From: Macquaria australasica
Taxonomy: Eukaryota; Chordata; Actinopteri; Centrarchiformes; Percichthyidae
Direction of reading: 5' to 3'
DNA: 64,000 nt
NCBI GenBank assembly: GCA_005408345.1
Contig: SEMN01000222.1
Location: forward strand, 694,001 to 758,000
The notes beneath the pieces are model-generated. The model was given only the letters and a program-made list of their open reading frames with translations. It ran no database searches and had not been told where the DNA came from. A program made the translations under genes and the position numbers. Of this stretch, positions 46,101 through 58,286 are shown piece after piece (position 1 is the stretch's first letter; each line of letters starts with the position of its first letter).

Positions 46101-47719
46101 TGCGTCTTTGGACTGCCGTCATGTTGCCAAACTGTAAAGGTACGGTCATGTTAGCCTTCCTTTCAATGAATGAATTGAATTGAATTGAATTTGCCCCGCA
46201 CTCCACCCTGAAAAAGGATGTAATATCATAGTTCAAGTTGAAAACACAACATTGACATATCACCACCTTTTAAGTTGATGTGGCAAACAGTTGCTCATTT
46301 ACACATCCAGCAGTTACAGAGCGACATTATCATTCATTTGGAGTCATGTTTATGGCCGGCTGATGAATGTAAGTCCAATATTTACTCTCCTTTTATCTCT
46401 GTTTTTGGTCTCTACCAACTCCTGAGGGAAATATCTGGCTCTTTAGCTGCTAAATGCTCCACTGTGTTTACCAACTAGTCGCTAACACACACTAACTGTG
46501 TGTGTGTGCCACTCGGTGCTGAGCAGGTAGTGTACTGTGGGCTTTTCGAGCTTTTTTTTTGCTGAAAATGACACTATGAGAGCAGAGAGAGTGAACCAAA
46601 ACAGAAAAGTTGCGGGCCGTACAGCTAAACAATGAGCTGAAACTCGCTATAACGCTCCATAAAGCCAAGTGGAGCCGCAGATTCCAGGTTGCCAGGTTGG
46701 GAAAACTTTCTCTTTTTATCTAGCTCTTTAATTCATCAGGAGGAGACGCCAGTCATTGGTTTTCACAACTTAGCAACCCAAAAAGTAATCCTTATTAATG
46801 GCTTATTACTGAGCTATAAACATTAATACGTATTTACAACCATTTATAAACCATTGGTAACAACCTTTATGAAGTATACCTTATTAGAATCCATTAATCC
46901 TCTCTGAATAGTGAATGAATCAGTGCCTTTGTTCACTGTTTAAATGTATTAAAAAAATAATACAGAGTTAAATAACAGCATGTACAATCTGAAATTGGAT
47001 AAAGACTCATTTTAATCAATTTTACTAAACTGCCTACGTTCTCCGTGTGTCCCGCTGACAGAATTAACCTTTCTGAGGCTCCATGCTGCCTCCTTCAGCG
47101 TGCAATCTGTCAGAAATTGGACCCCAAATTGCACATGCCTGCAGCTGTGTGCGAAGGCCTCAAACAGACAATGAGCGACACAATGGGCCCGGCTGTGCCA
47201 TTAGCCGGGAGGTTGCCATACCAACGATACAAAAAAGACCCACGCAAAAGCTTTGGCCCTGAGGAGAATTCATATTGAGCGAGAGCTTTGCCTGGAGGCC
47301 CTTCACTTCTCCTCACTTTCTGTTACATCATTATTCATGTGAGGAGAAAAAAAGTCCCGTCCTGTTCCTAAAGCTCCTGTCGAGGCCGCAGACCAGAGCG
47401 GTGGCAGCTACCAGTGTGTTCAAGCTGGGGAAACAGCGTGGCGGAGGCTGGGTGTCAAGTTTGTTTTTGGTGGGGGGGGGTTTGAGCTCCGCAAGACATG
47501 CACTATTGTACAAGTAAACAGACAGTCCCATTGTGCTGAAGAGTGTGGCGGCCGCTTGAACCCTGAACTAAACCAGCAGGACCGTCGCTCAGGCTGGCGT
47601 GGAATCAGAAACAATATGTCCAGCAAGGAAAACATTTTCAGAAAACATGAAACCAGATGAACGAGAGATGAGAAATGTGGCAGAAGATTGACTATGTGAG
47701 CTGTGGAAATCAACGGTGG

Positions 47720-48230
47720 AGTACTCAGATCCTCTACTTATGTAAAAGTTCCAATGAAACAATCTAAAAATACTCCGTTACAAGTAAAAGTACTGCATTT
47801 AGAATTCTACAGAAGTAAAAGTACAGTATTATCAGTAAAATGTACTTAAAGGGGAACTCTTGGGGATGTCTTGGGGAGTACTGCTGCATGTGTGAAAAGA
47901 GTTGTATCAAGTCTTTTGTGGCTGAAGACTACGTCATTGTGGGTAATGTAGGCACCAGGTTTTGACAAAGCATGGAATGAAATCAATAATATCTCTGCTT
48001 CTGCTGCATCGAGTTTGATCCTTTTTTTGAATAAACTGTATCATGAGTCCAACAATGTTATTAGATTGCAGTGTTAAATCGGTAGAGTACTCTTTTAAAG
48101 TATCAAAAGTAAAAGTACTTGTTCTGCAGAATAATGGCTCCTGTGACTAATATATTATTATATATGACATTATTAGATTATTAATGCTGATGCATGAATG
48201 TGTTGGCAGAATTTTAAAGATGTAGCTGGT
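47720..48230. mobile_element. interspersed repeat (aagtaaaagtact family) split by a second element
   Basis: Left part gtactcagatcctctactta to agtaaaatgtact and right part tatcaaaagtaaaagtac to gtcgaggtggagcta are continuous in the family. They are interrupted at 47850-48094 by a 245-bp element flanked by TTAA (47846-47849 and 48095-48098). The inner element resembles the sequence at 7606-7860 (gtaggcaccaggttttgac shared). Confidence 0.7.
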
Positions 48231-49139
48231 CGAGGTGGAGCTAAGTTTTTAACTTTTTTTATGTACAGTTTGGTACAGTTCTGCCAGAGATTCAGGTGTG
48301 TTATGCTAGTAGCGGCTAACGTAGCCTCGAGCAGCTAACCTTCAGCAGACATGAGGAGCGGGTTAACACTTCTTTTTAACTCCAGATATTTTTCATTTTC
48401 AAACTTGTAGTCTTCAGCCCCAACCGACTGACTCAAGTGACATCACTTCAAATCAAATCAAACTTGGCACAGCTCCCTCTGGTGCTGCAAAAGGCTTTAT
48501 ACATTTGTTTTAGCATATGCAGTAGCAGTCTCTGTTCAGACACTTTAAAGGGAAAATGTCTCTTTGGTGGAATTGCTAACAACTAATAGACATCTGAAAT
48601 GGGACAAGGGGCCCCAACCACAGACTGCTTTTTTGTAAGGGGTTGTGAGCCAAAAATGTTGGCAAACACTGGTTTAATCTTTACAATGCATTGTATTTTA
48701 TAAACTTATAAACTTGTATTTTTTATGTAAATGTGAATCTGTAAAATATCTTGTAACTATAGTTGCCAAATGTTTTGAAATGTATTGGAGAAGAAGTATA
48801 AAGTAGCATAAACTGGAGTATTCCCAAATATAAATGGGAATACTCAAAATATACAAGATATGTACCACATTTGTTGCACTCTTGTTCAGTATTAAAACTT
48901 TAACCAGTACAAGATTTGGCAGATCTTTGACCCGTGACTGACTTCCACCAGGTTATCTCAAAGCCTCCTCTTCAACATACAGTTCAGTTTCAAAATAACA
49001 AATGTCCAGCAGGCTTCAAGTTCAGTTGGACCATCTGTCTGTCTTTTGAAGAGCAAAAACAAAAAGACGCCATTCATTTGGTGCCTCCTTGATTCTTCTT
49101 TTGTCTGCTTAATTTGCTTTGGACGTGCCCAGTCTCACA

Positions 49140-49143
<4 letters not shown>

Positions 49144-49208
<65 letters not shown>
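49144..49208. repeat. (CA)n microsatellite
   Basis: About 30 units, bounded by aaacacac on both sides. Confidence 0.95.
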
Positions 49209-51399
49209 AGAGCTCACATCTTTGTGCCACTCACAGTGGGGCTCTGCCTCTGCACAGGCCGGGATGTGTAGTGGTGAAACCTCCGGGTCCCACAACATCT
49301 GAGGTCGAGTCTCTCTCTCGCTCTGCATCGGTGTGATACCACATCAAAAACAATGACGAGGGGGTTTTGGGCCGTAATCCTTTGGCAGCTCGGGGTTGAG
49401 AAGGTTGGAGAGGAGTTATGCTTCACACACAATAATACTCTGCCTTTTCCTTTCAGATTAGGATAGAAACATTTACAAATGTATTTGCAATATTCTCCAT
49501 TTTCCATATGTGTTGTGAATGCACTGACTTACATTCATTCCCTGAAGACTTACCCTAACGTTAACCCTAACCTAAACAACAAACTAAAGCCATGTGCCAA
49601 ATCCATTCTACGTACTAATTCTAAGTAGGTTTTGAGTATGTCGTGTTCACACTGGAAAAGTATACAAAGCATACTCAAAACACATGTGTGCCAACTGAAA
49701 ACTGTTGATGTACAGTATTCTCCCACAATGTAATGAAAAAATTAAAACTAATTGCGGATGGTGGTGAAACAGATCCAGGAACAAATCAGAAAACAAAAAA
49801 TAGCACTGAAGTAAAAGTTTGATTAATGTCTGACAGCAGAAATCAGTTAAGTATGTTGTTTTCTTATATACAAACTGCAAAAACAGTATACATTTAAGAT
49901 TAGTATACAGTACATACTGTATAGATTTAGTATGTAGTATAGAACTGGGACACAGCACGTTTTAATTCTAAAAATGTAATGTATCCTTGTGGGGACCAGC
50001 TTTTTGCGTCCCCACCTGTTAGTCTTGACAGGTTGGAAAATGATCAGAATCAGTGCAGTGAGATGTAAAAATCAGGATAGCGTTATTGCCACTATGAGTT
50101 TGACTACTAACAAACATAATGGAACAGAAAATCAGACTAAATAATAAATCTAAATAATCATGATGACCTTAGCATCCTTTAACATTAAGGGCCAGTATTG
50201 CCAAATATTATTTAATTTCCACGATAACAATCTAATCAACACACCTGTAATATCCACATCACATCTATCATATTAAAGGTGGACAGCCATTGTTCTATAT
50301 TTTACAGTTAAATATTGCCCTCAGGTGTCTAACACACACAGCGGTTTTGTGTTTGTGACCGAATTAAGGAGATTGAATTTCACAAATTCTGACTTTAAAG
50401 CATCGATGGTCTCTGCTCACAGAGCAGTCCTGACAAAGTGACAGTCAACCGGATATCGACAAGCAGCAGACTCCAAACAACAGAGGATGATGACATTATG
50501 GCACACAATGAATTATTAATAAACTGCTCCTGCATCATAAAGATCGACCGATCTATCTATAATGACATAAATAGGGTGGGCAAAATATTAGAAACACCTC
50601 TCAGTATATCTTCAATACTAATCATGATTACTTACTTTGTAAAACATGTATTTTGTTACTGTTGAAGTAAAAACTTCCTCGGACATTTCAGTTATTCCCT
50701 GATCAGTTTTCACAGTTTTGAATTTAACTGGAGAAGCAGAACTGTGGGTATATATCTGAATGTTTTGGACACCTTTTCTTGCATATTTGGGAAGTTTTTA
50801 GTGAGGCCTTCCAGTTCTGGAGGGAACGCTGAATTGTGAAGCCGATTTTGTTCTAGGGTATCAGTTTATGTTTATTGTTATTCTTATGGTTAGTTTTTCT
50901 CTTCATGTGGCATCTAATAGTAGACATCTATAGGTTTTTGCTACCAGTTCCTTTTTCCTTTATTTTTCAAAGAACCTTTGCATGAGAAGGATCTGAGTGT
51001 TGTTAAACTGTTAAAGACTTTTGTTGGCTAGATGCATGTAGACTTATTAGTGTCTCAGACTGGAAAGCTGTGGCGTGTGTGTTTATTTCCCGATATGTTT
51101 CCTTAATCAGTTTTATTGTTGTTACTTATATTGTATTTTATGGAGAGTGTAGATTCGGATGGACGTCTTGATTTGTGTGTGGCTGCTGCAATACGTTTTG
51201 ATTTTACATCTCTTAATATATGGAGGATGAAATATTACCTATCAATAAATAAATGAACACCTTTTCTAAAACAGTCTCCTTTTTAAAAGCGGTTGAAGCG
51301 GTTGCCATGGTAACCACTCCTCTGCTGCTGGGGGTGATGATGTAATATTGCCCATCGCTGTGTTTCTGGGCTCTTTTCTCCTTGTTCTCCCCACCTACA

Positions 51400-51437
<38 letters not shown>

Positions 51438-51949
51438 GCTGCATGCATGTGACATGGAGTGGTGTAGAGGAGATAACAAAGGCAGTCCACAGATTACATG
51501 ACCCAACATTAACAGTAAGATAAGAGATCAGTCACTCTGAGCTACTTTCCTAACAACCTGCTGCAATTTAATCTCTTAAAATAAGATCATTGTTCCTTTT
51601 TTTTCCTCATTTCTCAACACTGATGCTTGTAATTTCCAAAGAATCCAGTGCACTTAAGATAAAAAACAAAACAACCCTCTCTTTTCTTATTCACTCCATC
51701 CCTCGATCTTTCTGTCCCCCATAATCACTGCTTCCTGCTGCACTTCACATCATTAAAGCTGTGTGTGTGTGGGTGTGTGTGTGTGTGTGTGTGCTCCATG
51801 CATCATTAAAGTACAAAAGGCAGAAAGCCTTGGCAGGAGAGTAAAAAGGCTTTTACAGTAAACCATCAGGTAGCAGCTGTAGAGGACAATTCCTGCCACA
51901 TGAGGGCGTCGATCAGCTGCCGAGCTTGAAGGTAAAAGGACGAAAGGCA

Positions 51950-52319
51950 ACAAACGGGTTGAACAGTTTATTCTCAGGTCACAGAAATGTATCACAGATG
52001 GAAAATATACATCCGTCGTCAGTCAAAAACAAGCTGTGCAAAGCTGACTTTTCTATTTCAAGATTTATGATATGAGACATGGAGCTAAAAGACTCCAGAA
52101 AATATAAAACATAGTAATTCTGTGTGGTTTGGTTTGACATTGTGGCCCCAACGCAAAGTAGCAACAGCCCCATATCAGTACGTCTGCATAAAAGCACCAA
52201 TGACATTTGATTTGACTTTTTAAATTTCTTTTCTTCACATAAAACAACAGTTTTAAACATCTCAATGTCAGCAGTGTACATTTTCTGATCCCAGAAAAAG
52301 AGAGAGAGGGGTGAAGTGC
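51950..52319 (-). other. acss2: acss2 3' UTR
   Basis: From the TGA to just past the AATAAA at 51967-51972. The - strand ORFs in it (51979-52281) are not family-like and are regarded as chance. Confidence 0.6.
51967..51972 (-). terminator. polyadenylation signal AATAAA of acss2
   Basis: Reads tttatt on the + strand, about 350 bases past the acss2 stop. It gives a short 3' UTR (about 51950-52319). No better signal lies nearer the stop. Confidence 0.65.
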
Positions 52320-52447
52320 TCAGGCTGCAGCCTCGTACCTCTGGCTGAACAGCACCTCCACCACCTTTGGGTCAGCCAGGGATGAAAGGTCTCCCAGGTC
52401 CTTCTCGTTGCGGGCGATCTGCCGGAGGACTCGCCTCATGATCTTCC
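52320..52447 (-). CDS. acss2: acss2 last coding exon (catalytic Lys)
   Basis: Split Gly, then KIMRRVLRQIARNEKDLGD, LSSLADPKVVEVLFSQRYE, AAA and TGA. The first Lys is the invariant catalytic lysine; the following Arg pair aligns with the human nuclear-localisation residues. Confidence 0.95.
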
Positions 52448-53335
52448 CTAAATGGATCCGAGTCAGAGGAAGAGGAGACAGCTGTTACTGAGGAGGAGGG
52501 GAGCAGAGGAGGATGCTGGTTTACAGAGGTGTTGAGCTGTTACCTGAGCGAGTTTTCGGGAGCGTTGGAGCATTTTGGATGAAGTCTGGCGTGGCGATTG
52601 GTCCGATTTTCTCTCTCACTGAAAAAAGAATACAGAAAAGGAATCATTGCACTTCAGAATAAAGCTTGTCTTGACTGAAATGAAAAGACAACTTCTTTTA
52701 ACTGCCTTGTGGACTTTATTTATTTATACATATTTCTCAGTCCAGAAGCCAAAAACTGATTTGTATGGGCATGTCAGCCAGTTTGTGAACAAACTCTGAG
52801 CTTCATTTTTCACCATATTTTTTTTTACTTTTTTTGTAATTGTGTGTTGTGTACAGTTACACATTTATATACAAAGCATTCGCATATAAATGTGCTAAAG
52901 ATATTCTAATATAAAGGTTGTAAATGCAATGAAATGATATTCCGATATTTACTAAAATTTCCCTCCTGGGATCAATAAAGTTTTATCTAATGTTGTCTTA
53001 TGAAAAACATCTGAAGGTCAACAAAACATCCAAAACATAGGAACTGTACACACACATGAAGGGGAAAAAGATAGATAACTAAATAACTAAAACAACAAAT
53101 ACAACAACATTAAGGGAAATACATGTCCACCATTTATTTATTCAAAATGTCTTATGGCTGCATTGAATTCTGGTGACAGCTTAGATTAATGTTTTTAGCA
53201 ATAAAGGCCCATAGTATTACATTTTTGTGAGAATAAGAAAATACACCTTAAAGGAGTATAAATAACCTATTTAACATTTTATAAAAATTTGTACTTATGG
53301 ATCTACAAATCACATTAGATCGAAGGGGTTGTTCC

Positions 53336-53371
<36 letters not shown>

Positions 53372-56300
53372 GGAGCCTCACCCAGTCTCTTGAGCTCCTC
53401 CACCAGCTTGTGGTTAAACTCCCTGCTGTCTTTGAGGGTGACGAAGCAGTAGAGACACTCACCCTTCACCTTGTGAGGCTGACTCACCACCGCGGCCTCC
53501 GCCACGGCCGGGTGCTCCGTCAGAGCCGCCTCCACCTCCGCTGTGCTCATCAGGTGGCCTGAAAGACACCAAAAAAATACAAAGTCATAATAAGTGACAA
53601 AACATTAGAGAGAAACATAAGGTTTCTGGAGAGGAAACTCCCAAAAGGCTGCAAGTTCAAATGTGTTGATAGTACATATCAGAGTAAAAACAACTCAGTT
53701 TGGTGTTCTAATAACCTTTTTGTGAATGTTTTGAGAAGCAGCTGTGCTATCAGACAGTGACACCTCGCAGTACAGTACCTGACACATTCAGCATGTCGTC
53801 TATTCTCCCTGTGATCCAGTAATAGCCATCTTTATCCCGCCTGCAGCCTGAGAGAGGAGGAAACAAGTTGCATAAACCCCCCAAAAGAGTTTTTACGGCA
53901 TCTTTTTCTCTCCCTCAAGAGGCTCTTCATGGTGTAAATATGACAGACAATCTGTGTGGCAGTAGGGTGGACATGATTTTTTTTTTTTTATGATTCCCAT
54001 TAAGAGTCAGTGGCTCAGACAGGAGATGTAATGTCATTTTTTTGTGGCTCACCGTCACCGGTTACATAGAAGCCTGGGAATTTCTTGAAGTAGGTGTTCT
54101 CGAAGCGCTCGTGGTTTCTGTACACAGTGCGCATTATTCCAGGCCAGGGCCTCCTGAAGACCTGTAAGGAAACACAGAAAATACATGCAAAACATTAGAT
54201 ATGGATTACTGCCACCAATTAATACTAATTAACTAAATAAATGTTTCCATCTCCGAATTGAGGGTCTAAGGATAGACGGTGTCGTATGCTGTACAGATTG
54301 TAAAGCCCCTTGAGGCAAATTTGTGATATTGGGCTATACAAATAAAACTGATTTTAATTAATAATAAACCTTATTTATACAGCACCTTTTAACACAAAGT
54401 TACAAAGTGCTATACATGGGGAATTAAATCAAATCAGGCAAATACAAATACAGACAATGCAATAAAATAAAACACACCGCAATAAAATAACATAAAAAAG
54501 AGTGAAATAAGCAAATAAAACAGATAAGAATGACTACTGCTAGCATTGCAATCACGTTTAAAAGCACTTCAAACTGAAAATCTGCAAGAGAAATAAGCAG
54601 GAGAAACAAGAATAAAATCAAAAAGATGTATATTCAGGCAACAATACTAATGGTTGACTAGCCAATAATAATTAAAACTGAAGTGTGAATTTATCATTTA
54701 TAGTTATTTATTAATGTATTTTATTACCAGTTCCACATACAGCACATACTGTAAAGTTTTTTTAAGCTCATAGCCTTTGAATGTTTTTTCTTTCTTTCCT
54801 ATTACTTGTGTGTGTATCTGTTGATGTGGGTAGTGAGCTGCTGCATAAAATTCCCTTTACAGCGATAAATAAAGTTGTATAGAATTGAACTGAATAGAAA
54901 CTTACGAGATAACCCTCCGCCTCGCCTTCCAGCTCCCCCCCGTGTTCGTTGAGGATTGTGGGCTCTACCCCAAAGAAAGGAAAGGTCTGGAATATGAGAT
55001 GTGGATTTAATGTGAGATAACCACGTTGTTTCATTACATTCCTTTCAGATCATAACCTGGATCATAATCTACACATGGGAAAGCCAAATGTGAAATTCCT
55101 ATGAAAAAAGCTGGTTTAGTTAAGTTAAAAATGCTGATGGATCTATTCTCACATACAGCCTTTCCTTACCAGCATGGTTTGTATTGATGAAACTCATCGG
55201 AGGAGATACGGGTGTGTTTAAGATTTACAAAAAAGTGTAAATGTTGAGATGTTGTCACTTACAGCAGAGCCTGGTTTCAGCGGCGTGGCAGCAGGCAGAG
55301 GAGTCAAAACATGACCTCCCTGTAGAGAAGTAGAGTGATGTTTAAAGGCACAAATTGCTCATTTGTAGCTAAATAGGTGTTACCGATGTATGTTGTCTTG
55401 CTCGCAACTCTTAGAAATGTCACACATTTCCTGGTTCAGATGCAAGATTTAAAGCCTGTTATAGTATACTAATATTTGTTACCTACACATGTTTTACTGT
55501 TACAGCTGTTAGAGGCACATGTAATGTTTAACAGAGTGCAATGCGGACCTTGTTTTGTCATTTTTGGGGTTCTCGAGTGGATTTGTGTTCAGCACAAACC
55601 CATATTTCCTTTGGTTTCTTGTTGGGTTGAACCTGATGGCTGCTGCTCTACAGTGTTTCCACTTCTGGTTGTTGTCGGCTCATCCTGGTCTAATATACAG
55701 TTTATGGCTGTGAGATTCCTCTGTGTGCCATGTACACAGCCTACAACACGAGGCTTTGTTGTTTCTTGCGGTCGTCATTTATTTTATTTGCATCTAACTG
55801 AAACCGTCCTCACATTGTGAGTAAAATCATAACTAAAAATCATTTTTAGTCATTATTTGATATTTTCAGTAATATTAAATGCTTTGCACAGTGCATCACA
55901 CGTATCCTTACACATACATATGAAAGAAATCAAGTTTCCTTTAACTTTAAAGTCCCCCTCCACTCAAAAATATGTTTTTCTTCTTGTTCCTACAGTTGAA
56001 TGTTTGAGCTTCACTGTACAGAACGATGTGTGTGCAGAGTTTGACACTAGAAGGATGTTTTCACCTTCATCTGCTGAAAGTGGAAAGTTTCTATGTGCTC
56101 ACTGAAAATCACATTTTCAGGGGCAGGGCTACGAGCATGATTTGTGACGTCTTACACAAATCATGTGATCCAATATTAAACTTGCAAAAGCCTCCAGCGC
56201 ACATACACTGAGAATGGACTTTACAGTGAAGTCCATTTATATTTATAGATTCTGGATTTTTAATGAAGGACAAGGAGTAGACGTCATTTCAAAGATTTTA

Positions 56301-58253
56301 ACAAGATAACTTTTTTGTGAAAAGAATATTTTAGATACAATGAGCGATTTATATACATGTTAGAACATGTCTGGAGAGGATCTTTAAAGTAACTCCTCTG
56401 AAGTAAACAACATATGGACTGAAACTTATTCTAACCTTCCAAACACGATTCTGAAATATAACTTGATACCTGATGCTGATGTGTGTGTTAATTGCAGGCA
56501 GATGGCATTATCAGCACTTACGGTCTCTGTCTGCCAGAAAGTGTCGACGACGGGACACCTGCCCTGACCGACGGCCTCGTGGTACCACTGCCACGCCTCC
56601 GGGTTGATCGGCTCACCAACGGTACCCAGAATCCTCAGGCTGGAGAGGTCATACCTGGCAGAGGCAAGTGATATATTATATATACATTATGTGGTACTGA
56701 TCACTGCTCTAGTTTTTGATGACTCTTGTAATTGTCTATATTAACTATTTGTTGTTTTTGTATGCTGTGTTGTGTGTTTGTCTGACTGAATGTTTCTTGT
56801 TCTCAGGTGTCTCGTGATAAAATAGATCTTGATCTCAATGAGACTAACTGATCGAACATTAAATAACGTTAAATATTGATCTGTGATGCTATATATATTC
56901 CACCAGTTCCACTTTCTGCCATGTCTAACATACCACAAGTTAATGATTTGCTAAATTTCCAAGACATCAGTGCAAAATGATGCTCCTTTATTCTGACAAC
57001 TGACATTTATAATCACTCCTTCGCCATGTATGTTTTACATTTTTAGTGTTGATGTTTTAAATTAAAGCAACAGCTCTATTTTTTGGAAATTCACTTATTT
57101 GCTTTCTTTAGCTTTTAGTTAGCTTAGCTCTCCTGTCTACCAGCACCTCTAAAGCTCACTAATTAACATTTTAAGATACACAATCAGTGTCTGTTTTCAA
57201 GTGTTGCACTGACAAGCTGATGAAAGGGGTGATAGTCCTCTACTTTCATTGTGAAGCTTACAAGATGAAGTTCAGATGGTTTCTGCTTCTTAGCTTTGTG
57301 GAATGAATGTTGACAAACTAAGAAATTGAATATATTTTGACACATATATTGAGTTTAAGGGTTCTTGTGACTTTAGTGTTGAAAAAGGCTTGTTCACACA
57401 GAATCACTCAGATCATTGTTCAGACGGTTTTGGTTTCTTCGCCTCACCGCTGAAGAGTCAGTTACATAAGAAGTGAGAACAGACAAGGAGGTCTTTCAAA
57501 ATTTAAAGGCGGACATTTCCATATGAAAGCCGGGGAACCCCGTTGCAAAAATACACTCGGACCACCTATCGGGTCAAGCTGTGTTTCTGAAAATCAAACT
57601 CCTGCTGTCGCTTCTGGAAAATATATGTTTCAAACATGTGGATTTTTCCAGATGCAGGCTCTCACTTCTGCAGCGGTTCCCGTCCGTACTTCATCAGCAG
57701 GCGGATGGCTGTAGGAGCTGTGTAGAACGTGGTCACTTTGTACTTCTCAATAATCTCCCAGAACCGGCCGACATGAGGGTGAACTGGAATACCTTCAAAC
57801 TAGAGAAAACACACACACACACACGAAGAAGGATGACTCTCTGTACTCTACCACGGTTTGGTTTTCAGCTCCTATTAGAGGCCTATGTGTTAAAATGTGT
57901 CTTCTAATGGCACTGTGGTGATTCATTTTAATAAAATAAAAAGGAACAAAGTCTCTTTCAGACTCACCAGGACACTTGTGGCGCCATTCGCAAGGGGGCC
58001 GTAGGTGATGTAGGAGTGGCCGGTGATCCAGCCGATGTCGGCAGTGCACCAGTACACGTCGTCTTGGTGATGATCGAAAACGTACTTGAAGGTCAGCGAC
58101 GTGTAGAGCAGATACCCGGCAACCGTGTGGAGAACACCCTGTACCGTGCGCAAGGACAGAAACATGAGTGAGGAGATAATTGGTCAACACAAAGACGGCA
58201 GACAGCAAAAAATAAGGGGGGGGGCTCGATGCTGGCAGAAGACACATGTATGC

Positions 58254-58286
<33 letters not shown>

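Larger units (their letters stand above)
40512..51949. other. intergenic region between convergent genes
   Basis: No convincing gene. It holds CA arrays (40690, 43072-43118, 49144-49208, 51400-51436), a TTGAA-repeat LINE tail near 46170-46192, a nested repeat at 47720-48230, telomere-like ccctaa units near 49556, and two GC-balanced, information-rich blocks (42880-43020 and 47040-47340) that could be conserved non-coding elements. Confidence 0.6.

Noticed and set aside
47045..47278. 77-residue ORF in the intergenic region
   Set aside because: No recognised domain, and the opposite strand is equally open; kept only as a possible non-coding element.
51979..52281. 100-residue ORF on the - strand after the acss2 stop
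   Set aside because: Lies in the acss2 3' UTR, with no resemblance to known proteins.
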